From contig NZ_JAUSVF010000001.1 of assembly GCF_030814475.1 (NCBI RefSeq), forward strand, positions 2,067,001-2,131,000: a stretch of DNA of 64,000 bases. Reading direction: 5' to 3'. Each line of letters opens with the position of its first letter. Position 1 is the stretch's first letter. This stretch comes from Pararhizobium capsulatum DSM 1112. Its GTDB lineage: Bacteria > Pseudomonadota > Alphaproteobacteria > Rhizobiales > Rhizobiaceae. Position numbers and translations under genes: made by a program. Below are positions 36,477-47,105 of this stretch, piece after piece. The notes beneath the pieces were generated by a model that made no database searches, was not told where the DNA came from, and saw only the letters and a program-made list of their open reading frames with translations.

Positions 36477-36785
36477 ATGGAAATCGGTATTTCCCACTAT
36501 CTGACCGTCAGCGCCATTCTCTTCACGCTCGGCGTCTTCGGCATCTTCCTCAACCGGAAGAACGTCATCATCATCCTGATGTCGGTCGAACTCATCCTGC
36601 TTGCGGTCAACATCAACATGGTTGCCTTCTCGTCGTTCCTCAACGACATCACCGGCCAGGTGTTCGCCCTGTTCATTCTGACCGTCGCGGCCGCGGAAGC
36701 TGCGATCGGCCTTGCAATTCTCGTCGTCTTCTACCGTAACCGCGGCTCCATCGCGGTTGAAGACGTCAACATGATGAAGGGCTGA
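36477..36785 (+). CDS. nuoK: NADH-quinone oxidoreductase subunit K
   Basis: A 102-residue three-helix subunit (ND4L homologue). The '[23 protein letters not shown]' helix carries the conserved membrane Glu, and '[22 protein letters not shown]' carries the second, both on the proton pathway. ATG 36477. Confidence 0.96.
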   Translation: MEIGISHYLTVSAILFTLGVFGIFLNRKNVIIILMSVELILLAVNINMVAFSSFLNDITGQVFALFILTVAAAEAAIGLAILVVFYRNRGSIAVEDVNMMKG

Positions 36786-36792
36786 CCGGGCC

Positions 36793-38790
36793 ATGGATAC
36801 GCTTATCAAAGCCATCGTCTTTCTGCCGCTGATCGGCTTCCTGATTGCAGGCCTGTTCGGCACGGCGATCGGCGCCAAGGCATCCGAATATGTCACCACC
36901 GGCTTCATGATGATCGTGGCCGTGCTGTCGTGGATCGTCTTTTTCCATGTAGCGCTCGGCGAAACCGAGATGATCAGGGTCAACGTTCTGCGCTGGGTCC
37001 AGTCGGGCAGTTTCGATGCCGAATGGGCGTTTCGTGTCGATACGCTGACGGCCGTTATGTTCGTCGTGGTCAACACGGTCTCCTGCCTGGTTCACCTCTA
37101 TTCGATCGGCTACATGCACCACGATGCGCATCGGCCGCGTTTCTTCGCCTACCTGTCGCTGTTCACCTTCGCGATGCTGATGCTGATCACCTCCGACAAC
37201 CTGCTGCAGATGTTCTTCGGCTGGGAAGGCGTGGGTCTGGCGTCCTATCTGCTGATCGGCTTCTGGTACAAGAAGCCGTCCGCGACGGCTGCCGCCATGA
37301 AGGCCTTCATCGTAAACCGCGTTGGCGACTTCGGCTTCGTTCTCGGCATCTTCGGTGTCTTCGTTCTGTTCGGCTCGATCAGCTTCGAGACGATCTTTGC
37401 AGCCGCTTCGACCTATCTGCCGCACGAGGGCGCTGCCGAAGGCGGCGAGGCGGTCCTGAACTTCCTCGGCATGCAACTCGACAAGGGCCATGCGATCACC
37501 GCCGTCTGCCTGCTGCTCTTCATGGGCGCGATGGGTAAGTCGGCGCAGTTCCTGCTGCACACCTGGCTTCCGGACGCGATGGAAGGCCCGACCCCGGTTT
37601 CGGCGCTCATTCACGCCGCAACCATGGTCACCGCCGGCGTCTTCCTCGTCGCCCGCATGTCGCCGCTGTTCGAATTGTCGCACACGGCTCTGACCGTCGT
37701 GACGGTTGTCGGCGCGATCACCGCCTTCTTCGCGGCTACCGTCGGCCTCGTGCAGAACGACATCAAGCGCGTCATCGCCTATTCGACCTGTTCGCAGCTC
37801 GGCTACATGTTCGTGGCGCTTGGCTGCGGTGCCTATGGCGCGGCGATCTTCCACCTGTTCACGCACGCCTTCTTCAAGGCGCTCTTGTTCCTTTGCGCCG
37901 GCTCGGTCATCCACGCCGTCGATGGCGAGCAGGACATGCGCTACATGGGCGGCCTGCGCTCGCACATCAAGTGGACCTATGGGATGATGATGATCGGCAC
38001 ATTTGCGATCACCGGCGTCGGCATTCCATTCACGTCGTTTGGTCTGGCTGGCTTCTTCTCCAAGGATGTGATCATCGAGTCGGCCTATGCTGCACACTCG
38101 TCGGTCAGCGGTTTTGCGTTCGCGCTTCTGGTGATCGCAGCCATGTTCACGAGCTTCTACTCCTGGCGTCTGATTTTCATGACCTTCTTTGGCAAGCCGC
38201 GCGCTTCCCATGAAGTCATGCATCACGTCCACGAATCGCCGATGGTCATGCTTGTGCCGCTGTTCGTTCTGGCTGTCGGCGCCGTGTTTGCCGGCTTCCT
38301 CGGCGAGGGCCACTTCTTCGGCGAGGAGTATGGCGAGTTCTGGCAGGGCGCACTATTCACCTCGTCGGAAAACGAAATCCTCGAGCATTTCCATCACGTG
38401 CCGGCCTGGGTGAAGCTCAGCCCGTTCATCGCGATGATCCTCGGTTTCGTTACCGCCTGGTATATGTACATCCGCTCGCCGCAGACGCCGAAGTATCTGG
38501 CTGAGCAGCATCGTGGCCTCTACCAGTTCCTGCTCAACAAGTGGTACTTCGACGAGCTTTATGACTTCCTGTTCGTTCGCACCGCCAAGCGCATCGGTGT
38601 CTTCCTCTGGAAGGAAGGCGACGGCCGCGTCATCGATGGCTACGGCCCGAACGGCATTGCCGCCCGCGTCATGGACGTGACTGACCGCGTCGTTCGCCTG
38701 CAGACTGGTTACCTTTATCACTATGCGTTCGTGATGCTGATCGGCATCGCCGCGCTCATTACCTGGATGATGCTCGGGAGTTCCTTCTGA
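36793..38790 (+). CDS. nuoL: NADH-quinone oxidoreductase subunit L
   Basis: A 665-residue antiporter-like proton-pumping subunit (ND5 homologue). '[19 protein letters not shown]' holds the TM5 Glu, '[30 protein letters not shown]' is the central Lys/His region, and a long lateral helix closes the C-terminus. It follows nuoK by 7 bp, and its TGA overlaps the nuoM ATG. Confidence 0.97.
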   Translation: MDTLIKAIVFLPLIGFLIAGLFGTAIGAKASEYVTTGFMMIVAVLSWIVFFHVALGETEMIRVNVLRWVQSGSFDAEWAFRVDTLTAVMFVVVNTVSCLVHLYSIGYMHHDAHRPRFFAYLSLFTFAMLMLITSDNLLQMFFGWEGVGLASYLLIGFWYKKPSATAAAMKAFIVNRVGDFGFVLGIFGVFVLFGSISFETIFAAASTYLPHEGAAEGGEAVLNFLGMQLDKGHAITAVCLLLFMGAMGKSAQFLLHTWLPDAMEGPTPVSALIHAATMVTAGVFLVARMSPLFELSHTALTVVTVVGAITAFFAATVGLVQNDIKRVIAYSTCSQLGYMFVALGCGAYGAAIFHLFTHAFFKALLFLCAGSVIHAVDGEQDMRYMGGLRSHIKWTYGMMMIGTFAITGVGIPFTSFGLAGFFSKDVIIESAYAAHSSVSGFAFALLVIAAMFTSFYSWRLIFMTFFGKPRASHEVMHHVHESPMVMLVPLFVLAVGAVFAGFLGEGHFFGEEYGEFWQGALFTSSENEILEHFHHVPAWVKLSPFIAMILGFVTAWYMYIRSPQTPKYLAEQHRGLYQFLLNKWYFDELYDFLFVRTAKRIGVFLWKEGDGRVIDGYGPNGIAARVMDVTDRVVRLQTGYLYHYAFVMLIGIAALITWMMLGSSF

Positions 38791-40301
38791 TGACCGATTG
38801 GCCCATTCTTTCAGCGGTCACCTTTCTCCCGCTGGTTGGCGTGGTTCTGCTCCTGCTTACACGCGAGGACAGCCCGGCCGGCCGCCGTAATATCCTGAAC
38901 ATTTCGCTTTTGACCACGATCGTCACCTTCCTGGTGTCGGCCGTGATCTGGTGGAACTTCGATAATGCCAATCCGGGCTTCCAGATGGTGGAAAAGCACG
39001 CCTGGCTCGGCACCGGCATCTCCTACCATCTCGGCATCGACGGCATCTCGGTGCTCTTCGTCGTACTCTCCGCCTTCCTGATGCCGTTCTGCGTGCTCGC
39101 AAGCTGGCATTCGGTAGAGAAGCGGCTGAAGGAATACATGATCGCCTTCCTGCTTCTGGAAGTGTTCATGGTCGGCGTGTTCGTATCGCTCGATATCGTG
39201 CTGTTCTACGTCTTCTTCGAAGCCGGCCTCATTCCGATGTTCATCATCATCGGCGTCTGGGGTGGCAAGGATCGCGTCTACGCGAGCTACAAATTCTTCC
39301 TCTACACGCTGCTTGGTTCGGTGCTGATGCTGCTCGCCATCATGGCGATGTATTGGCAGGCCGGCACGACGGACATTCCGGAACTGCTCGCCTACCAATT
39401 CCCGCGTCAGATGCAGACATGGCTATGGCTTGCCTTCTTCGCCTCGTTTGCGGTGAAGATGCCGATGTGGCCGGTCCACACCTGGCTTCCCGACGCGCAC
39501 GTCCAGGCGCCGACGGCGGGATCGGTCATTCTGGCCGGCGTTCTCCTGAAGCTTGGCGGCTACGGCTTCCTGCGCTTCTCGCTGCCGATGTTCCCGCTGG
39601 CATCTGAGTATTTCGCGCCTTTCGTCTTCACGCTGTCGGTGGTCGCTATCATCTACACCTCGCTGGTCGCGATGATGCAGCAGGACATCAAGAAGCTGAT
39701 CGCCTATTCGTCCGTCGCGCACATGGGCTATGTCACAATGGGCATCTTCGCCGCCAATGTTCAGGGCGTGCAGGGTGCGGTGTTCCAGATGCTGTCGCAC
39801 GGTATCGTCTCGGGCGCACTCTTCCTCTGCGTCGGGGTCGTCTATGACCGCATGCACACCCGCGAGATTTCGGCCTATGGTGGTCTCGTCAACAACATGC
39901 CGAAATATGCCGTCGCCTTCATGGTCTTCACCATGGCGAACGTCGGCCTGCCCGGCACCTCCGGCTTCGTCGGTGAAGTCCTGACCCTGCTCGGCGCCTT
40001 CCGCGCCAACACATGGGTCGCGTTCTTTGCCGCAACCGGCGTCATCCTTTCAGCGGCTTACGCGCTCTGGCTCTATCGCCGGGTGATCTTCGGCCCGCTC
40101 GACAAGGAAAGCCTGAAGGCACTGCTCGATCTGTCCGGCCGCGAGAAGATCATTCTCTATCCGCTGATCGTGCTGACCATCTTCTTCGGCATCTATCCGG
40201 CTCCGGTCTTCGATGCCACGGCATCCTCGATCGACCTTTTGGTCAACAACTATTCCGCTGCAGTGCAGGCGGCGCACGATGTTGCGCTATCTGTGAAATG
40301 A
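38790..40301 (+). CDS. nuoM: NADH-quinone oxidoreductase subunit M
   Basis: A 503-residue antiporter-like subunit (ND4 homologue). '[21 protein letters not shown]' holds the conserved Glu, and '[37 protein letters not shown]' is the family hallmark. It overlaps nuoL by one base (ATGA). Confidence 0.97.
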   Translation: MTDWPILSAVTFLPLVGVVLLLLTREDSPAGRRNILNISLLTTIVTFLVSAVIWWNFDNANPGFQMVEKHAWLGTGISYHLGIDGISVLFVVLSAFLMPFCVLASWHSVEKRLKEYMIAFLLLEVFMVGVFVSLDIVLFYVFFEAGLIPMFIIIGVWGGKDRVYASYKFFLYTLLGSVLMLLAIMAMYWQAGTTDIPELLAYQFPRQMQTWLWLAFFASFAVKMPMWPVHTWLPDAHVQAPTAGSVILAGVLLKLGGYGFLRFSLPMFPLASEYFAPFVFTLSVVAIIYTSLVAMMQQDIKKLIAYSSVAHMGYVTMGIFAANVQGVQGAVFQMLSHGIVSGALFLCVGVVYDRMHTREISAYGGLVNNMPKYAVAFMVFTMANVGLPGTSGFVGEVLTLLGAFRANTWVAFFAATGVILSAAYALWLYRRVIFGPLDKESLKALLDLSGREKIILYPLIVLTIFFGIYPAPVFDATASSIDLLVNNYSAAVQAAHDVALSVK

Positions 40302-40320
40302 CGACAGGACGTGATTGAAC

Positions 40321-41760
40321 ATGACTGCTGAAACAATCCTTGCAAGTTTGCACCTGTCGCTGCCGGAAGTCATTCTTGCGGTGGGCGCTCTGTTCATGCT
40401 GATGGTCGGCGTCTTCACGGGCGAAAAACCGGGCGTGGCGACGTGGCTGGCGATCGTCATCCTGGCAATCTCCGGCGCGGTGCTGATCTGGCAGACCGGC
40501 GACGGCACCGCCTATAACGGCGTGTTCGTATCCGATGCCTTCGGACGCTTCATGAAGGTCCTGACCCTCGGCGGCTCGATCGTCGCCATCTTCATGTCGG
40601 CGGGCCAAGCGCGTCTGACGGGCATCGACAAGTTCGAATATCCGGTGCTGCTGGTTCTGGCGACGCTCGGCATGCTGCTGATGATCTCGGCGAGCGATCT
40701 GATCGCCGTCTATCTCGGTCTTGAGCTGCAGTCGCTGGCGCTCTACGTCGTCGCCGCGATCAACCGCGACAACCTGCGCTCTACGGAAGCGGGTCTCAAG
40801 TACTTCGTGCTCGGCGCGCTTTCTTCGGGCATGCTGCTTTACGGCATGTCGCTGGTCTACGGCTTCACCGGCCACACCGGCTTCACGGAAATCGCAGCCG
40901 CTCTTTCATCGGAAGGTCGTTCGCTCGGTCTCGTCTTTGGTCTGGTCTTCGTTCTTGCCGGCGTGGCCTTCAAGATTTCGGCCGTGCCGTTCCATATGTG
41001 GACGCCGGACGTTTACGAAGGTGCACCGACCCCGGTAACGGCATTCTTTGCCGCCGCCCCCAAGGTCGCGGCCATGGCCATGCTCATCCGCATCGTCGTC
41101 ACACCCTTCCAGCCGATCTTCGCCGACTGGCAGCAGATCGTCGTCTTCATCTCGATCGCCTCGATGCTGCTCGGCTCCTTCGCGGCAATCGGCCAGCGCA
41201 ACATCAAGCGACTGATGGCCTATTCGTCCATCGGTCACATGGGTTATGCGCTCGTCGGTCTCGCCAGCGGCTCCATGGCCGGTATTCGCGGCGTTCTCAT
41301 CTATATGCTGGTCTATGTCGTCATGACGCTCGGTACTTTCGCCTGCATCATGGCCATGCGCATGAAGGATGGTGAAGCCCGCGAGAATGTCGATGATCTC
41401 TCTGGCCTGTCGCAGACCAATCCGTTCATGGCAACGGTCATCACCGTCATGATGTTCTCGCTTGCCGGCATTCCGCCGCTTGCCGGGTTCTTCGCCAAGT
41501 ACTTCGTGTTCATGGCGGCGATCGAGGCGCATCTCTACGCGCTGGCCATCATCGGCGTGCTCGGTTCGGTCGTGGGTGCTTACTACTACCTGCGTGTCGT
41601 GAAGGTCATGTGGTTTGATGAGCCCAAGGGCGAGTTTGCCCGTCCGTCCGGTTCGCTGAAGCTGGTCTATGGCCTGAGCGGCCTGTTCGTTCTCGCCTAC
41701 GTGCTGATCGGCGGCCCGATCGGTACCGCCGCCGAAGTCGCGGCGCGGACGTTCTTTTGA
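40321..41760 (+). CDS. nuoN: NADH-quinone oxidoreductase subunit N
   Basis: A 479-residue antiporter-like subunit (ND2 homologue): '[20 protein letters not shown]' with the TM5 Glu, '[32 protein letters not shown]', and '[18 protein letters not shown]'. It is the last subunit of complex I. ATG 40321 lies 19 bp after nuoM; the stop overlaps the birA start, so birA is in the same transcript. Confidence 0.97.
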   Translation: MTAETILASLHLSLPEVILAVGALFMLMVGVFTGEKPGVATWLAIVILAISGAVLIWQTGDGTAYNGVFVSDAFGRFMKVLTLGGSIVAIFMSAGQARLTGIDKFEYPVLLVLATLGMLLMISASDLIAVYLGLELQSLALYVVAAINRDNLRSTEAGLKYFVLGALSSGMLLYGMSLVYGFTGHTGFTEIAAALSSEGRSLGLVFGLVFVLAGVAFKISAVPFHMWTPDVYEGAPTPVTAFFAAAPKVAAMAMLIRIVVTPFQPIFADWQQIVVFISIASMLLGSFAAIGQRNIKRLMAYSSIGHMGYALVGLASGSMAGIRGVLIYMLVYVVMTLGTFACIMAMRMKDGEARENVDDLSGLSQTNPFMATVITVMMFSLAGIPPLAGFFAKYFVFMAAIEAHLYALAIIGVLGSVVGAYYYLRVVKVMWFDEPKGEFARPSGSLKLVYGLSGLFVLAYVLIGGPIGTAAEVAARTFF

Positions 41761-42524
41761 GAATTGAAGCTGGGTCGGGCAGATCATCGCTGCCCGACTT
41801 CAGGCATACCGCACTCGGTGAAGTCGGCTCCACCAACACGGAGGCGCTGCAGCTTGCGCGGGCAGGGGATACCGGTCATCACTGGATCACTGCTATCAGG
41901 CAGACGGCCGGTCGTGGCCGCCGCGGTCGCAGTTGGATGTCGGAACCCGGCAATCTCTACGCCTCCCTCCTTCTGATTGATGCTGCTCCTGTTGAAAAGC
42001 TTGGTGCGCTGCCTTTGGCTGTTGCCGTTGCCGTCTATGATGCGATCCGCGCCGTCATGCCACCGGGTGGCAATCCGGTGACGATCAAATGGCCGAACGA
42101 CATTCTCGTCGGCGGCAAGAAGATCTGCGGCATACTGCTCGAGGGTGAGAGGCTTGCGGATGGCCGGCAGGCTCTGGTCATCGGTTGTGGCATCAATATC
42201 GCGGTCCTGCCGGACCATGGACTCTACCCGGTCACCAGTCTTCGCGTTGAAGGATCAACTGTTTCGCCGGACCAGATTTTTGCGCATCTCTACCAGACGA
42301 TGGCCGAGATCCTGGCCATCTGGAACTACGGCGGGGGCATCAGCGCTATGATAGAGCGCTGGCGCTCTAGCGCCGGCGGCATCGGGCAGAAGATTACGGT
42401 CAATCTGCCGGATCGCTCGCTCGTCGGAATTTTTACAGGCATCGACGAAGACGGCCGCTTGGTTCTTGACCTTGGGTCAGGGATGATCGAGCGTATCGCC
42501 GCCGGCGATGTATTTTTTGGATGA
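41757..42524 (+). CDS. birA: Biotin--[acetyl-CoA-carboxylase] ligase
   Basis: A 255-residue group I biotin protein ligase. 'GSTNTEAL' and '[22 protein letters not shown]' are the biotinoyl-AMP binding loop, and '[22 protein letters not shown]' is the catalytic core with its Lys, followed by the SH3-like C-terminal domain. There is no N-terminal HTH, so it is an enzyme only, not the E. coli-type repressor. TTG 41757 overlaps the nuoN TGA and is the best start in frame; other weak starts cannot be excluded. It attaches biotin to carboxylases. Confidence 0.92.
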   Translation: MRIEAGSGRSSLPDFRHTALGEVGSTNTEALQLARAGDTGHHWITAIRQTAGRGRRGRSWMSEPGNLYASLLLIDAAPVEKLGALPLAVAVAVYDAIRAVMPPGGNPVTIKWPNDILVGGKKICGILLEGERLADGRQALVIGCGINIAVLPDHGLYPVTSLRVEGSTVSPDQIFAHLYQTMAEILAIWNYGGGISAMIERWRSSAGGIGQKITVNLPDRSLVGIFTGIDEDGRLVLDLGSGMIERIAAGDVFFG

Positions 42525-42543
42525 AACAAGGCACACTCGACTT

Positions 42544-44211
42544 ATGAGCAAACAAGATGAACTGGTCTTCCTGCCGTTGGGCGGGGTGGGCGAAATCGGG
42601 ATGAACCTTGGCCTCTACGGCTATGGCACGCCCGCAAACCGCCAGTGGATCATGGTCGATTGCGGTGTGACCTTTCCGGGTCTCGATCTGCCGGGCGTCG
42701 ATCTCGTGCTGCCCGACATTCGCTTTCTTGCCGAGCAGCGCAAGAACCTGAAGGGCATTATCATCACCCATGCCCACGAAGATCACTACGGGGCGCTGGC
42801 CGACCTCTGGCCGGGCCTGAACGTGCCGGTCTATGCTTCGCCGTTTACCGCCGGCATGCTGGAAGCCAAGCGCAATTACGAGCGTAGCCGCGCCGATGTG
42901 CCGGTCACCATCTTCAAGGAGGGCGACCGGATCAATGTCGGCCCATTCGAGATCGAGGCGGTCGGCGTCAACCATTCCATTCCGGAGCCCATGGCTCTGG
43001 TCATCCGTACGCCGCTCGGCAACATCGTCCATACCGGCGATTGGAAGATCGACCACGCACCGTCGCTCGGGCCGCTGACCGACGAGAACCGCTTCCGCCA
43101 GATCGGCGACGAAGGCGTGCTGGCCTTGATGTGCGACAGCACGAATGCCATGCGTGACGGTGTTTCTCCCTCGGAGGAAGAAGTTTCCGAGAGCCTGACC
43201 AAGGTTATCGAGAGCGCGGAAGGGCGCGTCGCAATCACCACCTTCTCATCGAATGTCGGGCGCATCCGTTCGATCGCCAAGGCTGCAGCTGCGGCTGGCC
43301 GTGAAGTTCTGCTGCTTGGCAGCTCCATGAAGCGCGTCTGTGAGGTCGCTCGCGACGTCGGGCTCATGGAAGGGTTGAACCCTTTCATTGCCGAGGACGA
43401 GTTTGGCTATATTCCACGCGACAAGGTGGTTGTTATCCTAACGGGTAGTCAGGGCGAACCCCGTGCGGCGCTCGCCAAGATCGCGCGCGACGAAATGCGC
43501 AATGTCGCCTTCACTGCTGGAGATACGGTCGTATTTTCCTCCCGTGCCATCCCGGGCAACGAAAAGGCGATCAACGACATCAAGAACGGCCTCGTCGAGC
43601 AGGGCATTCGCATCATCACCGATACGGAAGCGCTGGTCCACGTCTCCGGCCATCCCCGCCGCCACGAACTGCAGCAGATGTATTCCTGGATCCGGCCGCA
43701 AATATTGGTACCGGTGCATGGTGAGGCAGCACATCTGGTGGCGCAGGGCGAGCTTGCGCTGCAGTCCGGCATCAAGACCGTTCCGAAAATGCGCAATGGC
43801 GATATCCTGCGCCTTGCGCCGGGACCGGCCGAGGTCATTGGCGAAGCGCCGCATGGACGTATTTACAAGGACGGCAGCCTGATCGGCGACTATGACGAGA
43901 TGGGAATCGGCGAACGCCGCAAGCTGTCCTTTGCCGGCCATGTTTCGGTCAGTGTTCTTCTCGACGAGCGCTACGATTTCCAGGACGACCCCGATGTCGT
44001 GACCATCGGTCTGCCGGAGTTCGACGACGAAGGTGAGAGCATGAACGATACGCTCTATGACGCCGTGCTTGGTGCCGTGGAAAGCATCCCGCGCGGAAAG
44101 CGCAAGGATCTTGCGATGGTCAAGGAAGCCGTCCGCCGGGCGGTCCGCGGCACCGCCAATGATGTCTGGGGCAAGAAGCCGCTCGTGACAGTCTTCCTCA
44201 ACCGGGTTTGA
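42544..44211 (+). CDS. rnj: Ribonuclease J
   Basis: A 555-residue metallo-beta-lactamase/beta-CASP nuclease. 'HAHEDHYGALADLW' is the zinc motif HxHxDH, 'HTGDWKID' and 'LMCDSTNA' are further ligands, 'GRVAITTFSSNVGRIRSIAKAA' and 'VVILTGSQGEPRAAL' are beta-CASP motifs, and 'HVSGHPRRHELQQMYSWIRPQILVPVHGE' is the final His region. In rhizobia RNase J has 5'-3' exo- and endonuclease activity on rRNA and mRNA. ATG 42544 lies 19 bp after birA. Confidence 0.94.
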   Translation: MSKQDELVFLPLGGVGEIGMNLGLYGYGTPANRQWIMVDCGVTFPGLDLPGVDLVLPDIRFLAEQRKNLKGIIITHAHEDHYGALADLWPGLNVPVYASPFTAGMLEAKRNYERSRADVPVTIFKEGDRINVGPFEIEAVGVNHSIPEPMALVIRTPLGNIVHTGDWKIDHAPSLGPLTDENRFRQIGDEGVLALMCDSTNAMRDGVSPSEEEVSESLTKVIESAEGRVAITTFSSNVGRIRSIAKAAAAAGREVLLLGSSMKRVCEVARDVGLMEGLNPFIAEDEFGYIPRDKVVVILTGSQGEPRAALAKIARDEMRNVAFTAGDTVVFSSRAIPGNEKAINDIKNGLVEQGIRIITDTEALVHVSGHPRRHELQQMYSWIRPQILVPVHGEAAHLVAQGELALQSGIKTVPKMRNGDILRLAPGPAEVIGEAPHGRIYKDGSLIGDYDEMGIGERRKLSFAGHVSVSVLLDERYDFQDDPDVVTIGLPEFDDEGESMNDTLYDAVLGAVESIPRGKRKDLAMVKEAVRRAVRGTANDVWGKKPLVTVFLNRV

Positions 44212-44231
44212 TTGATCGCAAGGGAAAGATC

Positions 44232-44636
44232 GTGCTCGGACGCGTCAATCACATCGCTCTGGTGGTTCCGGATCTTGAGGTCGCGGCTGCCCGTTATGCC
44301 GGGACTTTAAATGCGAGGGTGACGGCACCCAGCAGTCTGCCGGAACATGGCGTACGTGTCGTGTTCGTGGAGCTTGAAAACACCAAGATTGAGTTGCTGG
44401 AGCCTGTGGGCGAAGGTTCTCCTATCCAGGCGTTTCTCGATAAGAACCCGTCCGGCGGCATGCACCATATCTGCTACGAGGTCGCCGATATCCTTGCAGC
44501 ACGCGATGCGCTGGTTTCCAACGGTGCGCGTGTGCTGGGGGATGGAAATCCGAAGACCGGCGCCCATGGCAAGCCTGTCCTGTTCCTTCACCCCAAGGAT
44601 TTCTTCGGCACGCTGATCGAACTCGAGCAGGTGTGA
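44232..44636 (+). CDS. mce: Methylmalonyl-CoA epimerase
   Basis: A 134-residue VOC-fold enzyme. 'GRVNHIALVVPDLEVAAARY' (His metal ligand), 'LENTKIELLEPVGEGSPIQAFLDKNPSGGMHHICYEVAD' and 'PVLFLHPKDFFGTLIELEQ' (terminal Glu ligand) are diagnostic. It interconverts (R)- and (S)-methylmalonyl-CoA in propionyl-CoA breakdown. GTG 44232, with AAGGGAAAG upstream, is the chosen start. It follows rnj by 20 bp. Confidence 0.93.
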   Translation: MLGRVNHIALVVPDLEVAAARYAGTLNARVTAPSSLPEHGVRVVFVELENTKIELLEPVGEGSPIQAFLDKNPSGGMHHICYEVADILAARDALVSNGARVLGDGNPKTGAHGKPVLFLHPKDFFGTLIELEQV

Positions 44637-44739
44637 CAGAAAGGCGCGATGCGTCACGTTTGCGGGACTGCTGCCATAGCGCTATAAGCGCGTTATCGAA
44701 GCCCGGTTGCTGCGGCGCCTCTGTTCGGGAATTTTGTAA

Positions 44740-45009
44740 ATGCCGCTGTTTTCCACATTCGCCATCTACTTCATCATCTGGTGGCTGACGCTCTTCATCG
44801 TTCTTCCCCTCGGTCTGCGCACCCAGGCGGAAGAGAACAATGTCGTGCCCGGCACAGTGGAAAGTGCACCGGCGAGGTTCCGTGCTTTACGGGTTTTTGT
44901 GTTGACCTCGGTGCTCGCGGCCGTTTTTCACCTGATCTGGTATATCGTCTCGGTCAAGCTGGGATACGGGCTTGACGCGATCCCGCAATTTGCGCCCAAA
45001 TTCTACTGA
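44740..45009 (+). CDS. DUF1467 family membrane protein
   Basis: An 89-residue protein with two membrane helices ('FAIYFIIWWLTLFIVLPLGL', 'VFVLTSVLAAVFHLIWYIVSV') joined by a polar loop with 'RTQAEENNVVPGTVESAPA'. This matches the DUF1467 family of alphaproteobacteria, whose function is unknown. It is conserved in this position, between mce and proS. ATG 44740 lies 103 bp after mce, so it may still be in the nuo-birA-rnj-mce transcript. Confidence 0.85.
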   Translation: MPLFSTFAIYFIIWWLTLFIVLPLGLRTQAEENNVVPGTVESAPARFRALRVFVLTSVLAAVFHLIWYIVSVKLGYGLDAIPQFAPKFY

Positions 45010-45221
45010 TCGCGCATCGCCGCCCGCCGATTTTACGAAGGTAAAGAGCATGGATCTGATGGCGACCGGGCATGACTCAGCGACACATCGTCCAAGGGAA
45101 TAATATTCCGTCGAGGCTGACTTACGCAGAGTCAGCTCGGTGAGGTCGCTTCAAGCGCCTTAAATTCGGCACATTTCAGGCGTGCTGAACGGAATCGGGA
45201 AAATCGTCGTTTTAAAAAGTC

Positions 45222-45370
45222 AAAAAAAAACAAGGCTAAAAGCCTTGTTTCTAAAGTATCGCGTGATCCTTATCCGTTGCCGGTGGCTGCGGGTAAACGC
45301 GCCTAAGATCTTATCCTCCCAAGACTTGACCGCGAAATCGACAAGAATTTAATCTCCCTGCCTCTTTTGT
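45222..45370 (-). ncRNA. Trans-encoded sRNA of the alpha-r9 (Smr9C) type
   Basis: On the minus strand a promoter (-35 GATGAC at 45406-45401, 17-bp spacer, -10 CTAGTT at 45383-45378) predicts a start near 45370. A perfect factor-independent terminator (AAACAAGGCT-TTT-AGCCTTGTTT followed by T9, down to 45222) ends the unit, giving about 149 nt. I know the alpha-r9 family from Sinorhizobium (Smr9C) as a roughly 150-nt sRNA lying next to proS, and the gene context here agrees. The identity is assigned by position and architecture, not by alignment. Confidence 0.7.
45228..45250 (-). terminator. Terminator of the minus-strand sRNA
   Basis: A 10-bp perfect stem (45228-45237 / 45241-45250) with a 3-nt loop. 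On the minus strand it continues into nine T residues (A-run 45222-45230 on plus). The plus strand lacks a T-tract, which fixes the direction. Confidence 0.85.
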
Positions 45371-45377
45371 GAGCCGA

Positions 45378-45406
45378 AACTAGCTCATACCTTGGGCGTT
45401 GTCATC
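45378..45406 (-). promoter_or_regulatory. Promoter of the minus-strand sRNA
   Basis: GATGAC (45406-45401), 17 bp, CTAGTT (45383-45378). It matches the rhizobial housekeeping pattern CTTGAC-N17-CTATAT at 7 of 12 positions with the exact spacing. Confidence 0.55.
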
Positions 45407-45766
45407 CGATTTTTTTGCATTTTTGCGACAGTCGAGTAAAATTTTTCACTTGACAACGGAGATCACGTTACCGTTACTACGTCCTTTTTTGATGCGTATG
45501 TACGGTTCCGCGCAAATTTTGTCGCCCTTACGCTACGGGACTCTTGCTCACACAAATCACGGGTTTTCTTCGGTGCGCGAAGCGTCTATGAACGCTTTGC
45601 GGGAATCTGCTGAATTGATGAACAATTCGTGTTTCCCAGCTTCTGCGAATTTAAAACGGCACGGCCTGTTCGACGCTCCAAAGTCGCCGTTCAAGGTCTG
45701 CAAGCTCAACCTTATTTCGCCCGATTCAAACGATAGGGCGGAGTGCTCCAGTACCGGAACCCCTTC

Positions 45767-47095
45767 ATGCGCCTGTCCCGCTTTTTCATGCCCATTCTCA
45801 AGGAAAATCCGAAGGAAGCGGAGATCGTTTCCCATCGGTTGATGCTGCGTACCGGCATGGTCAAGCAGAATTCGGCTGGCATTTATACATGGCTGCCATT
45901 GGGCAAGCGCGTTCTGGACAAGGTTAATGCGATCATCCGCGAGGAGCAGAATCGCTCCGGCGCCGTCGAGCTTTTGATGCCGACGTTGCAGTCGGCCGAG
46001 CTCTGGCAGGAAAGTGGTCGTTACGATGCCTACGGCAAGGAGATGCTGCGCATCAAGGATCGTCAGGACCGGCCGATGCTTTATGGGCCGACCAACGAGG
46101 AGATGATCACGGACGTGTTCCGATCATACGTGAAGTCCTACAAGGACCTGCCGCTGAATCTCTACCATATCCAGCTAAAGTTCCGGGACGAGATCCGTCC
46201 GCGCTTCGGCACCATGCGTTCGCGCGAGTTCCTGATGAAGGACGCCTATTCCTTCGATCTCAATCGGGAAGGGGCGGAACACGCCTATAACCGCATGTTC
46301 GCGGCTTACCTGCGCACCTTCTCGCGCATGGGTCTGCGCGCCATTCCGATGCGCGCCGATACCGGCCCGATCGGTGGCAATCTCAGCCATGAGTTCATTA
46401 TCCTCGCCGAAACGGGCGAATCGGAAGTGTTCTGTCACAAGGATTTCCTTGGCTTCGATATTCCGACCGAAGATACCAATTTTGATGATGTTGCCGGTCT
46501 GAAGACGATCTTCGACAAGTGGACCTCGCTCTATGCGGCGACCTCCGAGATGCACGACGAAGCAGCCTTCAACGCGATCCCGGATGCTGACAAGGTTTCT
46601 GCCCGCGGCATCGAAGTCGGTCACATCTTCTATTTCGGCACCAAGTATTCCGAGGCCATGGGCGCCAAGGTGCAGGGACCGGATGGCAAGGAGCATACCG
46701 TTCACATGGGCTCTTATGGCATTGGCCCGACCCGTCTCGTGCCGGCGATCATCGAAGCATCGCACGACGAAAACGGCATCATCTGGCCGGATGCAATCGC
46801 GCCGTTCAACGCCGTCGTCATCAATATGAAAGCCGGCGATACCGCATGTGACACCGCCTGCGATACGATCTATGCGGCGCTGACCAAGGCCGGTATCGAC
46901 ACGCTTTATGACGACACAGACGATCGGGCAGGTACCAAGTTCGCGACAGCCGATCTGATCGGCGCTCCCGTCCAGATCATTGCCGGCCCGCGTTCGGTTG
47001 CCGCTGGCGAGGTCGAGATCAAGGATCGCAAGACTGGCGCCCGTGAAACGATGTCGATCGAAGCGGCGATCAACAAACTGACCGCTGCGAAATAA
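45767..47095 (+). CDS. proS: Proline--tRNA ligase
   Basis: A 442-residue class II aminoacyl-tRNA synthetase. '[36 protein letters not shown]' is motif 1, '[26 protein letters not shown]' is motif 2 and '[17 protein letters not shown]' is motif 3, followed by an anticodon-binding domain. It is the short alphaproteobacterial form without the 180-residue editing insertion of E. coli ProS, so mischarged Ala-tRNAPro must be cleared by a separate factor. ATG 45767. Confidence 0.96.
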   Translation: MRLSRFFMPILKENPKEAEIVSHRLMLRTGMVKQNSAGIYTWLPLGKRVLDKVNAIIREEQNRSGAVELLMPTLQSAELWQESGRYDAYGKEMLRIKDRQDRPMLYGPTNEEMITDVFRSYVKSYKDLPLNLYHIQLKFRDEIRPRFGTMRSREFLMKDAYSFDLNREGAEHAYNRMFAAYLRTFSRMGLRAIPMRADTGPIGGNLSHEFIILAETGESEVFCHKDFLGFDIPTEDTNFDDVAGLKTIFDKWTSLYAATSEMHDEAAFNAIPDADKVSARGIEVGHIFYFGTKYSEAMGAKVQGPDGKEHTVHMGSYGIGPTRLVPAIIEASHDENGIIWPDAIAPFNAVVINMKAGDTACDTACDTIYAALTKAGIDTLYDDTDDRAGTKFATADLIGAPVQIIAGPRSVAAGEVEIKDRKTGARETMSIEAAINKLTAAK

Positions 47096-47105
47096 GGAAA
47101 ACAGA

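Larger units (their letters stand above)
45010..45766. other. Long intergenic region before proS
   Basis: 757 bp without a protein gene. It holds a 7-bp hairpin GCTGACT/AGTCAGC (45116-45136), the minus-strand sRNA described separately (about 45222-45370) and a candidate proS -35, CTTGAC at 45449-45454, with a poor -10. The last 300 bp would be a long proS leader. Confidence 0.6.

Noticed and set aside
36766..38313. 515-codon open frame on the minus strand opposite nuoL
   Set aside because: Extremely His/Asp/Glu/Arg-rich, as expected for the antisense of a membrane protein gene; nuoL is certain.
45399..45842. 147-codon plus-strand frame before and overlapping proS
   Set aside because: Starts at TTG without an SD, overlaps the proS start and has no conserved feature.
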